NCBI RefSeq assembly: GCF_000975055.1
Contig: NZ_BBRB01000005.1
Span: 124,001 to 188,000 of the forward strand
Source of the DNA: Demequina sediminicola
GTDB taxonomy: Bacteria; Actinomycetota; Actinomycetes; Actinomycetales; Demequinaceae
DNA: 64,000 nucleotides
Direction of reading: 5' to 3'
In this document: positions 10,529 to 21,400 of the stretch, piece by piece
Layout of the letters: the number at the start of each line of letters is the position of its first letter
Numbering within the stretch: position 1 is the first letter of the stretch
Notes under the pieces: model-generated
Databases searched by the model: none
Told to the model about the DNA's origin: nothing
What the model saw: only the letters and a program-made list of their open reading frames with translations
Made by a program: the position numbers and the translations under genes

Positions 10529-11491
10529 TTATCCTGCCATTGACGGACCGGGTCCGCGGACCTGGAGCCCCTTTTCCTGAAGAATGTTCGCCACTGCCTC
10601 GCGGAGTGCTGTGGTGTTATGTGCCTCGGGTTGCGACGTCTCGCACAGGCGCGCAACCCGCATCGGCGCACCCCAGGACTCGATCTCCCGTGCCAGCTCG
10701 GGATCCTCCTCGTGTTGAGCATCGACGAGCACATGCCCAGGTGTGAACTGTGGGGCTGCCTTCCGCAGTGCTCGAACCTCGTCAGCGCGCCCGAGCCCCT
10801 CCATCTCCCGGTCGCCACTTCCAACATTGAGCACCACCACACAGCGGTCAGCAACCTCGTGCAATGCCTGGGCCACGGGGGCCACTGCAAAGTGCGTGAG
10901 CACACTGGTGTACCAGCTGCCCGGGCCTAAGACGACGACGTCGGCTTGTCGAATCGCGGAGAGAGTTTCAGCTGGGACATGGGGCTCGGACGGATCCAAT
11001 GTCAACGAGACAACGGTGCCCTCTGCGCTCGCCACTGCAGCCTGGCCCTCGACCTCGTGCCGACCGCCTTGCCCCTCGATAGTGGCGTGAACTGTGAGCG
11101 GCTCATCGGCGAGCGGCAAGACCCTCCCATGGGACTGCAACAGCGACCCCACGAGGTCCAAGCCGGCAACTACGTCATCATGGCGATCCCAGAGCGCGGC
11201 AATCAACAAGTTCCCGACTGCATGCCCGTCCAAGGGGCCACCCGTGGTGTAGCGCCACTGCAGCACATCCCGCCACGTACGCCCCCACTCAGAGTCTGCG
11301 CACAGCGCGCTCAGCGCCATCCGCAGGTCACCGGGAGGCACAATGCCCATTTCTTCGCGTAGCCGCCCAGACGATCCACCGTCATCAGCAACGGTCACCA
11401 CCGCCGTCAGTTCGCTGGTCAACTCCCGAAGGGCGGTCAACGAGTTGTAGAGACCATGCCCACCACCAAAGGCGACAATCTTCACCGTCAT
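10529..11491 (-). CDS. yvcK: YvcK family gluconeogenesis/morphogenesis factor
   Basis: YvcK (CofD-like) proteins are needed for growth on gluconeogenic carbon sources and affect cell shape. In mycobacteria and Bacillus they bind UDP-sugars. The 320-aa protein has the N-terminal [16 protein letters not shown] nucleotide-binding motif, [30 protein letters not shown] and [10 protein letters not shown]. Its start overlaps the rapZ stop by 4 bp, and whiA follows within 4 bp. Confidence 0.93.
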   Translation of the reverse strand: MTVKIVAFGGGHGLYNSLTALRELTSELTAVVTVADDGGSSGRLREEMGIVPPGDLRMALSALCADSEWGRTWRDVLQWRYTTGGPLDGHAVGNLLIAALWDRHDDVVAGLDLVGSLLQSHGRVLPLADEPLTVHATIEGQGGRHEVEGQAAVASAEGTVVSLTLDPSEPHVPAETLSAIRQADVVVLGPGSWYTSVLTHFAVAPVAQALHEVADRCVVVLNVGSGDREMEGLGRADEVRALRKAAPQFTPGHVLVDAQHEEDPELAREIESWGAPMRVARLCETSQPEAHNTTALREAVANILQEKGLQVRGPGPSMAG

Positions 11492-12405
11492 GATGTCGGC
11501 CGATCCCGGTGCGTGACTCTCACGACGCGATTGTCAGCCTGGAGCCGAGCACCAAGAGCCTCGGCAATAGCAACCGATCGATGCTTACCACCCGTGCAGC
11601 CAACGCTCACCGTGACGTCAACGCGATCGTGAGCCCGATAGCGGCGCAGGACATCTGACAGCAAGCGGGTGTAGTTGTCGAGAAACTCGGCGGCGCCTTC
11701 AGAGTTCAGCACATAGTCACGCACCGGCTCGTCTAGTCCTGTGAGTGCTCGCATCTCGGGCACCCAGTGCGGATTGGGCAGGAACCTCACATCCGCGACG
11801 TAATCCGCGTCAGTAGGGACGCCATTCTTGAAACCGAAGGACTGGACGTTGACGTTCAGCGTCGGTAGTTCATCACCAAAATTGATGGACAAGACCCGGC
11901 GCAAATCGTGAATGCTGAACGTGCTGGTATCGATCACTGCATCAGCGACATCGCGGACGGGAGCTGTCACGTCACGCTCCTCCTGGATACCTTCAAGGAG
12001 GGTCCGGCCCTCACTCAATGGATGCGGCCGGCGAGCTTCTTCGAAACGCCGTACCAGCACATCGTCGTTCGCATCCAGGAACACCACACGAACCGTCACG
12101 CCACGGGCCTCAATGTCATCGATCACTGGTTCCAGATCACCAAAGAATCGGCCACCACGAGCATCGACCACCGCCGCCACACGCGCCATCTGCCCCTCGA
12201 TCAACAGCGTCTCCAACAATGAATTCAGCATGTGCGGAGGCAGATTATCGACGACGTACCAGCCCAGATCAGCGAGGACTCCTGCCGCGCGTGTCCGGCC
12301 AGCGCCAGCCATACCAGTAACGATGAGGACATCGCCCGACTCATCACGCTGGTGCTCGACACGGGGAATGCCCGAGGGATAAGTCGCGGGGTGAGGATCA
12401 GTCAT
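11488..12405 (-). CDS. rapZ: RapZ-family nucleotide-binding protein
   Basis: RapZ-family P-loop protein. The Escherichia coli homologue is an RNA-binding adaptor, but the role in actinobacteria is less clear. The 305-aa product has a P-loop GMAGAGRT, where the usual lysine is arginine as in many actinobacterial members, followed by GWYVVDNLPP. The C-terminal domain has SFGFKNG and the strongly conserved VGCTGGKHRSV. It overlaps uvrC and yvcK by 4 bp at either end. Confidence 0.93.
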   Translation of the reverse strand: MTDPHPATYPSGIPRVEHQRDESGDVLIVTGMAGAGRTRAAGVLADLGWYVVDNLPPHMLNSLLETLLIEGQMARVAAVVDARGGRFFGDLEPVIDDIEARGVTVRVVFLDANDDVLVRRFEEARRPHPLSEGRTLLEGIQEERDVTAPVRDVADAVIDTSTFSIHDLRRVLSINFGDELPTLNVNVQSFGFKNGVPTDADYVADVRFLPNPHWVPEMRALTGLDEPVRDYVLNSEGAAEFLDNYTRLLSDVLRRYRAHDRVDVTVSVGCTGGKHRSVAIAEALGARLQADNRVVRVTHRDRPTS

Positions 12406-14285
12406 GTGTCTACTGTGCCACTGCTGCCATGCAAAGCATGGTGCACCACACGCGCCGTTGACTTACCCACTCCGGGCACCAAAGCGATCTGCTCCACCGA
12501 TGCCTCCTTCAATCTGGCCAGAGAGCCAAAATGACGAACCAGAGCCTTGGCGCGTGCAGGCCCCACCCCGGGGAGCTCGTCGAGGCCCGATGCTGTCATC
12601 GCTTTAGTGCGCTTGCGCCGATGGTGCTTGATCGCGAAGCGGTGGGCCTCATCACGCACTCGCTGGAGGAGATACAGCGCCTCCGAACCACGCGGCAGGA
12701 TGACGGGGAACGGCTCCCCCGGTAACCAGACCTCTTCAAGTCGCTTTGCGAGCCCGCACAGGCGCACGTCGGTAATTCCCATGCGGTCGAGAACCTCCTG
12801 GGCCGCATTCACCTGAGGCAATCCACCATCGACCACCACCAGTTGCGGCGGATAAGCAAAAGACGACGTTTCGCGCTCATCGGGCGGTAGCGCCGCCTGT
12901 TCCTGATACCGCGAGAAGCGTCGGCTCAAGACCTCGTCCATGGCGGCCGTGTCGTCCACAGCATCGGCGATGTTGAACTGGCGGTACTCCTTCTTACGCG
13001 GCAACGCATCTTCAAACACCACCATCGATCCCACCTGGTTGGTGCCCTGGGTATGGGAAATGTCGTAACACTCGATCCTCAAGGGCGCTTCGGGCAGACC
13101 CAGGTGGTCTTGCAGCTCCTGCAGCGCCGCAGAACGGGTCGTCAGGTCTGAAGAGCGGCGCATGCGGTGCTGCTGAAGTACGAGCTCCGCATTGCTGTGG
13201 CCCGTGGTGGCGAGCTCAGCCTTCTTCCCGCGCTGAGCCACCCGAATGCTGACCTTAGCGCCACGTGCACCAGCCAAGACATCGCGAAGCGCATCGACAG
13301 CCGACGGCATCACAGGCACCAACACTTCGGGCGGAATGTCTTCCGGAAGTGACGCACTGTACGCCTCTTGCACCAACTGCAGCACCATCGAGGACGGATC
13401 CAGAGGCTCAGGCTTATCGACAACCCAGCCACGCTCACCTGTGATGCGCCCGTCACGCACGTAAAACACGTGAGCCGCGGCTTCCATCTCGTCATCAACC
13501 AAACTAAACAGGTCGACATCCACGCCCGCGTCGAGCACAACCGCATTGCGGTCCAACACAGCAGTCAAGGCACGAATACGATCTCGCGCTCTCGCAGCGC
13601 TCTCAAAGTCCTCGCGTTCCGCAGCACTATCCATGGTTGCGGTCAGGTCTCGCATCATTCCCTTGGCGTGCCCGGACAGCACGTCGCACACCTCTTCCGC
13701 AAGCGCACGGTGATCCTCTGGCGAGATCTTACCCACGCAGGGGGCCGCACACTTGTCGATGTACCCGAGCAAACAAGGACGTCCTTGCCGTTGTGCCTTG
13801 GTGAATACCCCAGGGGCACACGAACGCATCGGCAGGGCGGTCAACAGCGTGTCGACCGTCTCGCGAATGGCCCATGCCTTGGCATAGGGACCGAAGTAGC
13901 GGACGCCAGGCTTGCGCTCACCACGCATCACCTGAATGCGAGGGTACTTTTCGTTGAGGGTGACCGCCAAGTAGGGATAAGACTTGTCGTCTTTGAAGAC
14001 GACATTGAACCGCGGGTCATACTGCTTAATCCAGGTGTGCTCGAGGATCAGCGCCTCGGCTTCCGACCGGACTACGGTCCACTCCACCGAGGCAGCGGTC
14101 GTCACCATCATGCGGGTGCGCGGATGCAGGTGGTGAAGGGCTTGGAAGTAATTGCTGAGCCGAGACCGAAGATTCTTGGCCTTGCCGACGTACACCACGC
14201 GCCCGTGGGGGTCGCGAAAGCGATACACCCCAGGACGCGTGGGTATCGATCCCTGGGCGGGCCGATAATCCTCTGGATTCGTCAT
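12402..14285 (-). CDS. uvrC: Excinuclease ABC subunit C
   Basis: UvrC makes both incisions in nucleotide excision repair. The 627-aa protein has the N-terminal GIY-YIG nuclease domain (GVYRFRDPHGRVVYVGKA), a cysteine-containing middle region and a UVR domain around residues 205-240. The RNase H-like nuclease domain follows (IECYDISHTQGT, VVDGG). Two helix-hairpin-helix motifs close the protein (LDELPGVGPARAKAL and LVPGVGKSTA). The start is 7 bp beyond the uvrA stop. Confidence 0.97.
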   Translation of the reverse strand: MTNPEDYRPAQGSIPTRPGVYRFRDPHGRVVYVGKAKNLRSRLSNYFQALHHLHPRTRMMVTTAASVEWTVVRSEAEALILEHTWIKQYDPRFNVVFKDDKSYPYLAVTLNEKYPRIQVMRGERKPGVRYFGPYAKAWAIRETVDTLLTALPMRSCAPGVFTKAQRQGRPCLLGYIDKCAAPCVGKISPEDHRALAEEVCDVLSGHAKGMMRDLTATMDSAAEREDFESAARARDRIRALTAVLDRNAVVLDAGVDVDLFSLVDDEMEAAAHVFYVRDGRITGERGWVVDKPEPLDPSSMVLQLVQEAYSASLPEDIPPEVLVPVMPSAVDALRDVLAGARGAKVSIRVAQRGKKAELATTGHSNAELVLQQHRMRRSSDLTTRSAALQELQDHLGLPEAPLRIECYDISHTQGTNQVGSMVVFEDALPRKKEYRQFNIADAVDDTAAMDEVLSRRFSRYQEQAALPPDERETSSFAYPPQLVVVDGGLPQVNAAQEVLDRMGITDVRLCGLAKRLEEVWLPGEPFPVILPRGSEALYLLQRVRDEAHRFAIKHHRRKRTKAMTASGLDELPGVGPARAKALVRHFGSLARLKEASVEQIALVPGVGKSTARVVHHALHGSSGTVDT

Positions 14286-14292
14286 GGGGCAC

Positions 14293-17136
14293 CTACGTCA
14301 ATACGGGCGAACCGACGAGCATCTCTTTCAAGAACCGCCCAGTGTGGCTCTCTGGCTCCTCGGCGACACGCTCGGGCGTGCCTTCAGCGACCACCACCCC
14401 GCCGCCAGCACCACCCTCTGGTCCCATGTCAATGACCCAATCGGCGCTCTTGATGACGTCAAGGTTGTGCTCGATCACGATCACCGAGTTGCCTTTGTCC
14501 ACGAGTCCCTGGAGGACGGTCAGCAGTTTCTGAACATCTTCAAAGTGCAGGCCGGTCGTCGGCTCGTCAAGCACGTAAATGGTGCGGCCCGTCGAGCGCC
14601 GCTGAAGCTCTGACGCCAACTTCACCCGTTGTGCTTCACCGCCTGACAATGTGGGCGCACTCTGGCCCAAACGCACATAACCCAACCCAACATCGACAAG
14701 CGTCTTCAAGTGCCGAGAGATAGACGGGATCGCTTCGAAAAACTCCGCACCCTCAGTGATCGGCATGTCCAATACATCGGCCACCGACTTGCCCTTGAAG
14801 CGCACTTCAAGGGTCTCCCGGTTATACCTCGCGCCCTTGCAGACCTCGCAGGGCACGTACACGTCCGGCAGGAAGTTCATTTCGATCTTGAGCGTTCCAT
14901 CGCCGGAACATGACTCGCAACGGCCACCCTTGACGTTAAACGAGAACCGGCCAGGTCCATATCCGCGCACCTTCGCCTCCGAGGTCTCGGCAAAGAGTTT
15001 GCGGATCTTGTCCCACACGCCCGTGTACGTCGCGGGATTGGACCGTGGGGTCCGGCCGATAGGCCCCTGATCAACGTGCACGATCTTGTCTAATTGATCG
15101 ACGCCGAGGATACGGGTGTGACGGCCCGGGACTTGACGCGCCCGGTTCAACTGATTAGCGAGAGCTGTATAGAGAATGGAGTTCACGAGGGTGGACTTGC
15201 CAGAACCTGAGACGCCCGTGACTGCAGTGAGCACACCCAGTGGGAAAGTGACGTCGATGTTCTGCAGGTTGTTCTCGTGAGCGCCCACGACGGTAATGGA
15301 CTTCCCGTCCTCGTACGGACGTCGCGCCTCGGGCACCCCGATACTGCGGCGTCCAGAGACATAGGCGCCAGTGAGAGACGCTTCATTCTCGAGCAGTCCC
15401 TCAACTGATCCTGAGTGAACGACCTCTCCCCCGTGTTCACCGGCGCCCGGACCAATGTCAACGACCCAGTCCGCAGCGCGGATCGTATCTTCATCGTGCT
15501 CCACCACAATCAGGGTGTTGCCAAGGTTGCGTAGTCTCGTCAAGGTGTCAATCAGACGTCGGTTGTCACGCTGGTGAAGGCCGATGCTGGGCTCGTCCAA
15601 TACATAGAGAACGCCCACCAGGCCACTGCCGATTTGAGTCGCGAGGCGAATCCGCTGAGCTTCTCCACCAGAAAGCGTTCCCGCGGCCCGCGCAAGAGTC
15701 AGATAATCGAGGCCAACATCAAGAAGGAACCCCAAACGAGCATCGATCTCCTTGAGAACCTGTGCGGCGATCTGCCGACCACGTTCGTCAAGCTCGGTCG
15801 TCGTGAAGAAGGCCCGAGCATCGGCGATCGACAGTTCACACACTTCAGCGATCGACTTGTCACCAATAGTGATCGCTAGCACCTCGGGCTTGAGGCGCGT
15901 CCCGCGGCACTTATGGCAAGGTACTTCGCGCATGTAGGCCTCATAGCGCTCACGCGACCACTCAGATTCGGTCTGGCCGTGGAGCCTCTCGATCCACGAC
16001 AACACCCCTTCGAACCCGGTGGTGTACTGGCGCTCACGGCCAAAACGGTTCCGGAATGACACATGGACCTCATAGTCCTTACCCACCAAAAGCGCCTCGC
16101 GCACCGACTCCGGCAGCTCGGCCCAGGGGGTGTCCATGGAAAACTCGAGGTCCCGAGCAAGCGACTTCAACATACGTCCGTAGTACTCGGAGGAAGTGTT
16201 GCTCCAGGGATGGATCGCACCTTGATTGAGGCTCAGTTGCTCATCAGGGATCACGAGCGCCGCATCGACCTCGAGGCGCACGCCGATGCCGGTGCATTCC
16301 GCACACGCGCCGTAAGGGGCGTTGAAGGAAAACGTGCGAGGTTCGACCTCTTCCAACGTCAACACGTGATCGTTGGGGCAAGCACGGTTCTCGCTATAGC
16401 GCCGGGCGGGGATGTCCTCATCGACGGGTTCGATGACCACGAGCCCGTCAGCCAAACGCAGAGCAGTCTCCACAGAATCGGTCAGGCGCTGCCGCACGCC
16501 GTCGCGTGCGACGAGTCGATCGACCACCACCTCGATGGTGTGCTTCACCTTCTTGTCGAGTGCCGGCGGCTCAGTCAGCTGCACCACTTCACCGTTCACT
16601 CTGGCGCGCGCGAATCCCTGCTGCTGCAGGTCCTCGAAGAGATCTACATGCTCGCCCTTGCGGCCCCGCACCACGGGCGCGAGGACTTGGTAGCGGGTTC
16701 CCTCGGTTAGGCCAAGAGCCGAATCCACAATCTGCTGGGGAGTCTGTGCTTGAACGAGCTCACCACACACCGGGCAATGCGGTGTGCCCACGCGTGCGTA
16801 AAGGAGCCTCAGATAGTCGTAGACCTCCGTGATCGTGCCGACGGTCGACCGTGGGTTTCTATTCGTCGACTTCTGGTCGATCGAAACTGCAGGCGATAGC
16901 CCCTCGATGAAATCGACGTCGGGCTTATCCATTTGCCCCAGAAACTGCCGTGCATACGCGCTGAGCGACTCCACGTAGCGACGCTGTCCCTCGGCAAAGA
17001 TCGTGTCAAACGCGAGCGACGACTTTCCAGAGCCGCTCAGCCCCGAGAACACGATGAGTGAATCGCGGGGAAGCTCCAGATCGACACCCTTGAGATTGTG
17101 TTCGCGTGCTCCGCGCACCAGAAGTTTGTCATCCAC
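14293..17136 (-). CDS. uvrA: Excinuclease ABC subunit A
   Basis: UvrA is the damage-sensing ATPase of excision repair. The 947-aa protein has two ABC ATPase halves with P-loops [16 protein letters not shown] and [12 protein letters not shown]. Each half has a TLSGGEAQR signature, and zinc-finger cysteines ([26 protein letters not shown]) are present. A LexA box lies 26-41 bp upstream of its ATG, so damage induction through LexA is expected. Confidence 0.98.
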   Translation of the reverse strand: MDDKLLVRGAREHNLKGVDLELPRDSLIVFSGLSGSGKSSLAFDTIFAEGQRRYVESLSAYARQFLGQMDKPDVDFIEGLSPAVSIDQKSTNRNPRSTVGTITEVYDYLRLLYARVGTPHCPVCGELVQAQTPQQIVDSALGLTEGTRYQVLAPVVRGRKGEHVDLFEDLQQQGFARARVNGEVVQLTEPPALDKKVKHTIEVVVDRLVARDGVRQRLTDSVETALRLADGLVVIEPVDEDIPARRYSENRACPNDHVLTLEEVEPRTFSFNAPYGACAECTGIGVRLEVDAALVIPDEQLSLNQGAIHPWSNTSSEYYGRMLKSLARDLEFSMDTPWAELPESVREALLVGKDYEVHVSFRNRFGRERQYTTGFEGVLSWIERLHGQTESEWSRERYEAYMREVPCHKCRGTRLKPEVLAITIGDKSIAEVCELSIADARAFFTTTELDERGRQIAAQVLKEIDARLGFLLDVGLDYLTLARAAGTLSGGEAQRIRLATQIGSGLVGVLYVLDEPSIGLHQRDNRRLIDTLTRLRNLGNTLIVVEHDEDTIRAADWVVDIGPGAGEHGGEVVHSGSVEGLLENEASLTGAYVSGRRSIGVPEARRPYEDGKSITVVGAHENNLQNIDVTFPLGVLTAVTGVSGSGKSTLVNSILYTALANQLNRARQVPGRHTRILGVDQLDKIVHVDQGPIGRTPRSNPATYTGVWDKIRKLFAETSEAKVRGYGPGRFSFNVKGGRCESCSGDGTLKIEMNFLPDVYVPCEVCKGARYNRETLEVRFKGKSVADVLDMPITEGAEFFEAIPSISRHLKTLVDVGLGYVRLGQSAPTLSGGEAQRVKLASELQRRSTGRTIYVLDEPTTGLHFEDVQKLLTVLQGLVDKGNSVIVIEHNLDVIKSADWVIDMGPEGGAGGGVVVAEGTPERVAEEPESHTGRFLKEMLVGSPVLT

Positions 17137-17161
17137 ACCGCAATGCTACGCAATGTTTTAA

Positions 17162-17177
17162 TCGAACGCGTGTTCGA
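17162..17177. promoter_or_regulatory. LexA (SOS) box upstream of uvrA
   Basis: TCGAACGCGTGTTCGA matches the actinobacterial/Gram-positive LexA consensus TCGAAC-N4-GTTCGA at every defined position. It lies between the divergent uvrA and YCII genes, 26 bp from the uvrA start. Expected effect: LexA repression of uvrA, relieved by RecA after DNA damage. A further half site, TCGAAC, occurs at about 17193. Confidence 0.82.
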
Positions 17178-17243
17178 CTCGCGCTGGTGTGCATCGAACG
17201 CCACGATTGTCCGCCCGCACCCGTCCCCTGGAAGAATGACGGC

Positions 17244-17528
17244 ATGACTACCTGGATGATCGAATACACCTATGACAACCGCGCATCGGAGCGGGACGAG
17301 CTACGACCAACTCACCGGGCGTACCTGACAAAGCTTGCCGCCGAGGGGAGCCTGGCCGCGTTCGGCCGCTATACCGATGAAGGCCCAGCCGGGGCGCTCC
17401 TCGTCGGCACGACCGAGACTCGTGCCGACATCGAGGCTCTCTTGGACCAGGACCCCTACGCGCTCGCTGGCCTCATCAGTGACCGCCGCATCCGCGAGTG
17501 GCCTGCGGTGTGGGCAGAGAAGGACTAA
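17244..17528 (+). CDS. YCII-related domain protein
   Basis: A 94-aa cytosolic protein with the YCII fold: a strand MIEYTYD, the RPTHRAYLTKLAAEGSLAAFGRYTD region, and a DPYALAGLISDRRIREWP C-terminal segment. YCII proteins share a ferredoxin-like fold and some act as small enzymes, but no specific reaction can be assigned here. I chose the ATG at 17244; the open frame to 17106 lies over the uvrA start and the LexA box. Its stop overlaps the convergent terC stop region. Confidence 0.82.
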   Translation: MTTWMIEYTYDNRASERDELRPTHRAYLTKLAAEGSLAAFGRYTDEGPAGALLVGTTETRADIEALLDQDPYALAGLISDRRIREWPAVWAEKD

Positions 17529-18580
17529 CGTTCGTCCCGGGCGTCGCCCTGGGCAGGGTCTTCTAGAGCAGCGCCTTCATCGTCCTCGAGCCGCTGTGCC
17601 ATGGCACTGGCGTTGCCCTTGCGAGTCGACCAGAGGCTGGCGACGGTGGCAATGACAAGAATCGCGCAAATCACGACGAGCGACGTCGTCGTTGAGATCT
17701 CCACGACGTGCAGTCCTTCCCCGCCGTTGATGAACGGCAGGTTGTTCTCGTGGAGGGCGTGCAGCACCAACTTCACTCCGATGAAGGCCAAGATCGCAGC
17801 GAGCCCGTAGTGCAGGTACACGAGTCGTTGCAATAGCCCCTGCACAAGGAAGTAGAGCTGCCGTAGGCCAAGGAGCGCGAAGGCGTTCGCCGTAAAGACG
17901 ATGAACGGATCTTGGGTGAGCCCAAAAATTGCCGGAATCGAGTCAAGAGCGAACAAGATATCGGTCGAACCAATCGCGACCATCACGAGCAGCATCGGCG
18001 TGACGAGGCGCTTACCGTTCTCCTTGACGAAGATTTTTCCCTCGCGATAGCCGTCAGTCACGGGGTACAACTTGCGCACCAAGCGGACCATCCGGCCCTC
18101 CTGGTATTCAGCCGTGGCCACGTCCTCCGGCTCTTCCTTCGCTAGACCCCACGCGGTGTAGATCAGGAATGCGCCGAAGACGTAAAACAACGCAGAGAAC
18201 GCGTCCAGCGCTGCAGCTCCTGCTGCGATAAACACAGTGCGCAAGATGAGTGCGATGGCGATACCGACCAGAAGCACGCGCGAGCGGTACTTCGGTGGCA
18301 CCGCGAACCTGGTCATGATGACCAAAAACACGAACAGGTTGTCCACTGACAGGGACTTCTCCGTGATGTAGCCAGCGAAGTACTCGGCAGTTGGGAAATC
18401 CGGGTGCCACCAGTGCAGGAAGAGGCCAAAGACCACAGCGAGGCCGATGTAGAAGAGCGACCAGCCCACCGATTCCTTGAAACTCGGCTCGTGAGGCCGT
18501 CGGATGACGACGGCGAAGTCGAAAATGAAAAGGACGATGATGAGCGCTATGGTTACGGCCCACACGGAAGGATCAGTCAC
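17525..18580 (-). CDS. TerC/Alx family integral membrane protein
   Basis: The 351-aa protein has eight or so hydrophobic segments and the TerC family acidic motifs SLSVDNLFVF and STDILFALDSIPA. A charged C-terminal tail is rich in Glu/Asp. Family members take part in tellurite resistance or manganese efflux; the ion is inferred, not shown. Only 9 bp separate it from the uvrB stop, so there is no room for a yybP-ykoY manganese riboswitch and it is probably co-transcribed with uvrB. Confidence 0.9.
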   Translation of the reverse strand: MTDPSVWAVTIALIIVLFIFDFAVVIRRPHEPSFKESVGWSLFYIGLAVVFGLFLHWWHPDFPTAEYFAGYITEKSLSVDNLFVFLVIMTRFAVPPKYRSRVLLVGIAIALILRTVFIAAGAAALDAFSALFYVFGAFLIYTAWGLAKEEPEDVATAEYQEGRMVRLVRKLYPVTDGYREGKIFVKENGKRLVTPMLLVMVAIGSTDILFALDSIPAIFGLTQDPFIVFTANAFALLGLRQLYFLVQGLLQRLVYLHYGLAAILAFIGVKLVLHALHENNLPFINGGEGLHVVEISTTTSLVVICAILVIATVASLWSTRKGNASAMAQRLEDDEGAALEDPAQGDARDER

Positions 18581-18589
18581 GGCGCTAGT

Positions 18590-20656
18590 CTAAGTGCGCT
18601 CCCCTGTAGCTCCGAGCATCTGACGCAGTTCCTTCTTCAACTCGCCAATTTCATCCCTTAATCGCGCCGCAAGTTCGAACTGCAGCTCGCTCGCGGCCTG
18701 ACGCATCTGTGCGCTCAGATCCTCGATGAGTTGCGTCAGTTCCTCCGACGGTCGCTGACCCGCGGCAGCATCCCTGCCGGCCTTCTTAGTGACCTCTGAG
18801 GCCTCCGCGAGCGTTGCTGCAGTGTCGGCCTCTTCCCTTGCCAGCATGTCTGTAATGTCACCAATGCGTTTACGCAACGGCGTCGGGTCAATCCCGTTCT
18901 CCACGTTGTAAGCGACCTGACGCTCACGGCGACGGTTCGTCTCCTCGATAGCTGACTCCATCGAGTCAGTCACTCGGTCGGCATACATGTGAACCTCACC
19001 CGAGACGTTTCGTGCAGCACGCCCGATGGTCTGGATCAGCGATGTGCCGGAGCGCAAGAACCCCTCCTTGTCAGCGTCGAGAATACTCACCAGTGAAACT
19101 TCAGGCAGGTCAAGGCCTTCTCTCAGCAGGTTGATTCCCACGAGCACATCAAAGCGCCCAAGTCGCAACTCCCGCAACAGTTCTACCCGGCGCAATGTGT
19201 CGACATCAGAGTGAAGGTACTCAACCAAAATGCCCCGATCCGAAAGAAACTCGGTGAGGTCCTCAGCCATCTTTTTTGTCAGCGTGGTGACGAGTGTTCG
19301 TTCATCGCGATCGACCCGCACGCGGATCTCCTCAAGCAGATCGTCAATCTGCCCCTCCGTTGGCTTGACGATGATTCTGGGGTCGACCAGACCCGTCGGG
19401 CGAATGATCTGTTCGACCACGCCATCGGCTGCGTCCAATTCGTACTTGCCGGGGGTAGCCGAGAGGTAGACGGTTTGCCCCGTGCGATTCAAGAACTCGC
19501 CCCATGTCAGTGGCCTGTTGTCGAGAGCTGACGGCAACCGGAAGCCGTGTTCGACCAACGTCCGCTTGCGCGATCGGTCGCCCTCGAACATGGCGCCGAT
19601 CTGTGGCACAGTCACGTGGGACTCGTCAATCACGAGCAGAAAATCATCGGGGAAATAGTCGATCAGCGTGTGCGGCGGTGTGCCCTCGGCACGCTGTTCG
19701 ATGTGACGCGAATAGTTTTCAATGCCAGAGCAAATACCGACGGACTGCATCATCTCTAGATCGAACGTCGTACGCATCTTGAGTCGTTGAGCTTCCAAGA
19801 GCTTGTTCTGCTTCTCGAGTTCCTCGAGCCGGCCAGCTAGCTCTTCCTCGATGGTGCGAACGGCAGTAGCCATACGATCCTTGCTCGCCACATAATGCGA
19901 AGCCGGGAAGATGTGGACATCATTACGCCGCTCCACGACTTGCCCCGTCAGCGGGTGGAGCGTGTAGAGAGCATCAATCTCGTCGCCGAAGAACTCAATG
20001 CGAATCGCGAGTTCCTCGTACACAGGGATGATCTCAACGGTGTCGCCTCGTACCCGGAACGTGCCACGCGTGAACGCCAAGTCATTGCGCGCGTACTGCA
20101 TCTGAACGAACTCTCGCAAGAGAGCATCCCGGTCGACGACATCACCAGTCTGCAAAGCCACCATCCCCTGGATGTACTCCTCAGGAGTTCCCAGACCATA
20201 GATGCACGACACAGAAGAAACCACCACGGTGTCACGACGAGTGAGCAACGAGTTGGTGGCGCTGTAACGAAGTCGCTCCACTTCTTCGTTGACCGAGGAG
20301 TCCTTCTCGATGAAGGTGTCGGTCTGGGGCACATATGCCTCTGGTTGGTAGTAGTCGTAGTAACTCACAAAGTACTCGACAGCGTTCTCGGGCAAGAGTT
20401 CCCGAAACTCGGTAGCCAGTTGGGCCGCGAGAGTCTTGTTGTGCGCCATCACCAACGTGGGGCGTTGCAACCGCTCGATAAGCCACGCAGTCGTTGCTGA
20501 CTTACCAGTTCCGGTCGCGCCCAGAAGAACGACATCCTGCTCACCAGATTCGATGCGCTGTGCGAGTTGGTCGATAGCACGGGGCTGATCCCCCGAAGGC
20601 TGGAACTCTGAAATGACCTTGAAGGGGGCATCGGACCGGCGGATATCGAACGTCAT
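18590..20656 (-). CDS. uvrB: Excinuclease ABC subunit B
   Basis: UvrB is the helicase-like damage-verification subunit that receives the lesion from UvrA and recruits UvrC. The 688-aa protein has the P-loop [15 protein letters not shown] and the beta-hairpin region [22 protein letters not shown]. It also has the DESH motif ([10 protein letters not shown]), helicase motif VI (QTIGRAARN) and a C-terminal UVR domain near residues 635-670. The start is 33 bp from the coaE stop. Confidence 0.98.
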   Translation of the reverse strand: MTFDIRRSDAPFKVISEFQPSGDQPRAIDQLAQRIESGEQDVVLLGATGTGKSATTAWLIERLQRPTLVMAHNKTLAAQLATEFRELLPENAVEYFVSYYDYYQPEAYVPQTDTFIEKDSSVNEEVERLRYSATNSLLTRRDTVVVSSVSCIYGLGTPEEYIQGMVALQTGDVVDRDALLREFVQMQYARNDLAFTRGTFRVRGDTVEIIPVYEELAIRIEFFGDEIDALYTLHPLTGQVVERRNDVHIFPASHYVASKDRMATAVRTIEEELAGRLEELEKQNKLLEAQRLKMRTTFDLEMMQSVGICSGIENYSRHIEQRAEGTPPHTLIDYFPDDFLLVIDESHVTVPQIGAMFEGDRSRKRTLVEHGFRLPSALDNRPLTWGEFLNRTGQTVYLSATPGKYELDAADGVVEQIIRPTGLVDPRIIVKPTEGQIDDLLEEIRVRVDRDERTLVTTLTKKMAEDLTEFLSDRGILVEYLHSDVDTLRRVELLRELRLGRFDVLVGINLLREGLDLPEVSLVSILDADKEGFLRSGTSLIQTIGRAARNVSGEVHMYADRVTDSMESAIEETNRRRERQVAYNVENGIDPTPLRKRIGDITDMLAREEADTAATLAEASEVTKKAGRDAAAGQRPSEELTQLIEDLSAQMRQAASELQFELAARLRDEIGELKKELRQMLGATGERT

Positions 20657-20689
20657 GTTCCTACGGTACGCGCAGGGTCAGACACTGCG

Positions 20690-21286
20690 TCAGGCCTCAG
20701 GCACATGCGTAGCCCAAAACTGGTCGATCTGGCTACTCAATTCCGCTGGGTCACCCGAGCCGTCCAACACCACATCTGCGACTGCAGCGCGCTCCTGGTC
20801 GGACGCCTGCGAGGCGATCCGCGCATGCGCATCGTCCCACGACAATCCACGTCCCTTCACGAGACGCTCTACCCGAGTCTCGACGGGGGCAGCGATGGTC
20901 ACCACCAACGAAAAGTCCCCTCCCTGATCGCTCTCAACCAGGAGCGGAATGTCATGGACCACCACACGCTCACCGGCCGCGCGAGCGCGCTTGTCCGCAG
21001 CCTGACCCATCGCAAAGACGTAGGGATGCACAATCCCATTGAGTTTCTGCCGCGCCGCCTCATCCTCAAAGACGAGGGCGCCCAAAGCACCGCGGTCGAG
21101 TTCACCGTCGACGACCATACGATCGCCGAACACGCTCACGATATCGACCAGCGCCGCGGAGCCCGGCGCGACAGCGTCCCGCGCGAGTTGATCATGGTCG
21201 ACTACCAGGGCTCCAAGTTCGCGAAATCGCGCCGAAGCTGTCGACTTGCCCGCAGCGATGCCTCCAGTTAACCCGATACGCAACAT
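20690..21286 (-). CDS. coaE: Dephospho-CoA kinase
   Basis: Catalyses the last step of coenzyme A synthesis, phosphorylating the 3'-hydroxyl of dephospho-CoA. The 198-aa protein has the P-loop GLTGGIAAGKSTAS, VVDHDQLARD at the substrate site, and the HPYVF and DIPLLVES lid-region motifs. It lacks the C-terminal UPF0157 extension found in some mycobacterial homologues. The rpsA-coaE-uvrB order matches Mycobacterium tuberculosis. Confidence 0.96.
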   Translation of the reverse strand: MLRIGLTGGIAAGKSTASARFRELGALVVDHDQLARDAVAPGSAALVDIVSVFGDRMVVDGELDRGALGALVFEDEAARQKLNGIVHPYVFAMGQAADKRARAAGERVVVHDIPLLVESDQGGDFSLVVTIAAPVETRVERLVKGRGLSWDDAHARIASQASDQERAAVADVVLDGSGDPAELSSQIDQFWATHVPEA

Positions 21287-21331
21287 GAGGTGAGTGTTCC
21301 ACTACAGGAAGCACGAGAGCAAACGGCCCAT

Positions 21332-21366
21332 AAAAAAGGAGCCCCGGCCATGTGGCCGGGGCTCCT
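21332..21366 (-). terminator. Rho-independent terminator after rpsA
   Basis: On the minus strand AGGAGCCCCGGCCA pairs perfectly with TGGCCGGGGCTCCT around a tiny loop and runs straight into TTTTTT. It sits 35-70 bp past the rpsA stop and before coaE. This is the clearest intrinsic terminator in the window, and it separates rpsA from the coaE-uvrB-terC unit. Confidence 0.9.
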
Positions 21367-21400
21367 CCATCACGCCTCGCGAGGCGCTATATCCTGCGAA

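Noticed and set aside
10525-10905. N-terminal extension of whiA
   Set aside because: The in-frame extension lies over yvcK and has no homology. The conserved WhiA N-terminus starts at 10524.
18581-18589. yybP-ykoY manganese riboswitch before terC
   Set aside because: Only nine bases separate the terC start from the uvrB stop, so no riboswitch can fit.
20646-20660. TCGAAC-N5-GTTC over the uvrB start as a LexA box
   Set aside because: The spacer is 5 instead of 4, the right arm is incomplete, and it overlaps the start codon. It does not fit the consensus seen at uvrA.
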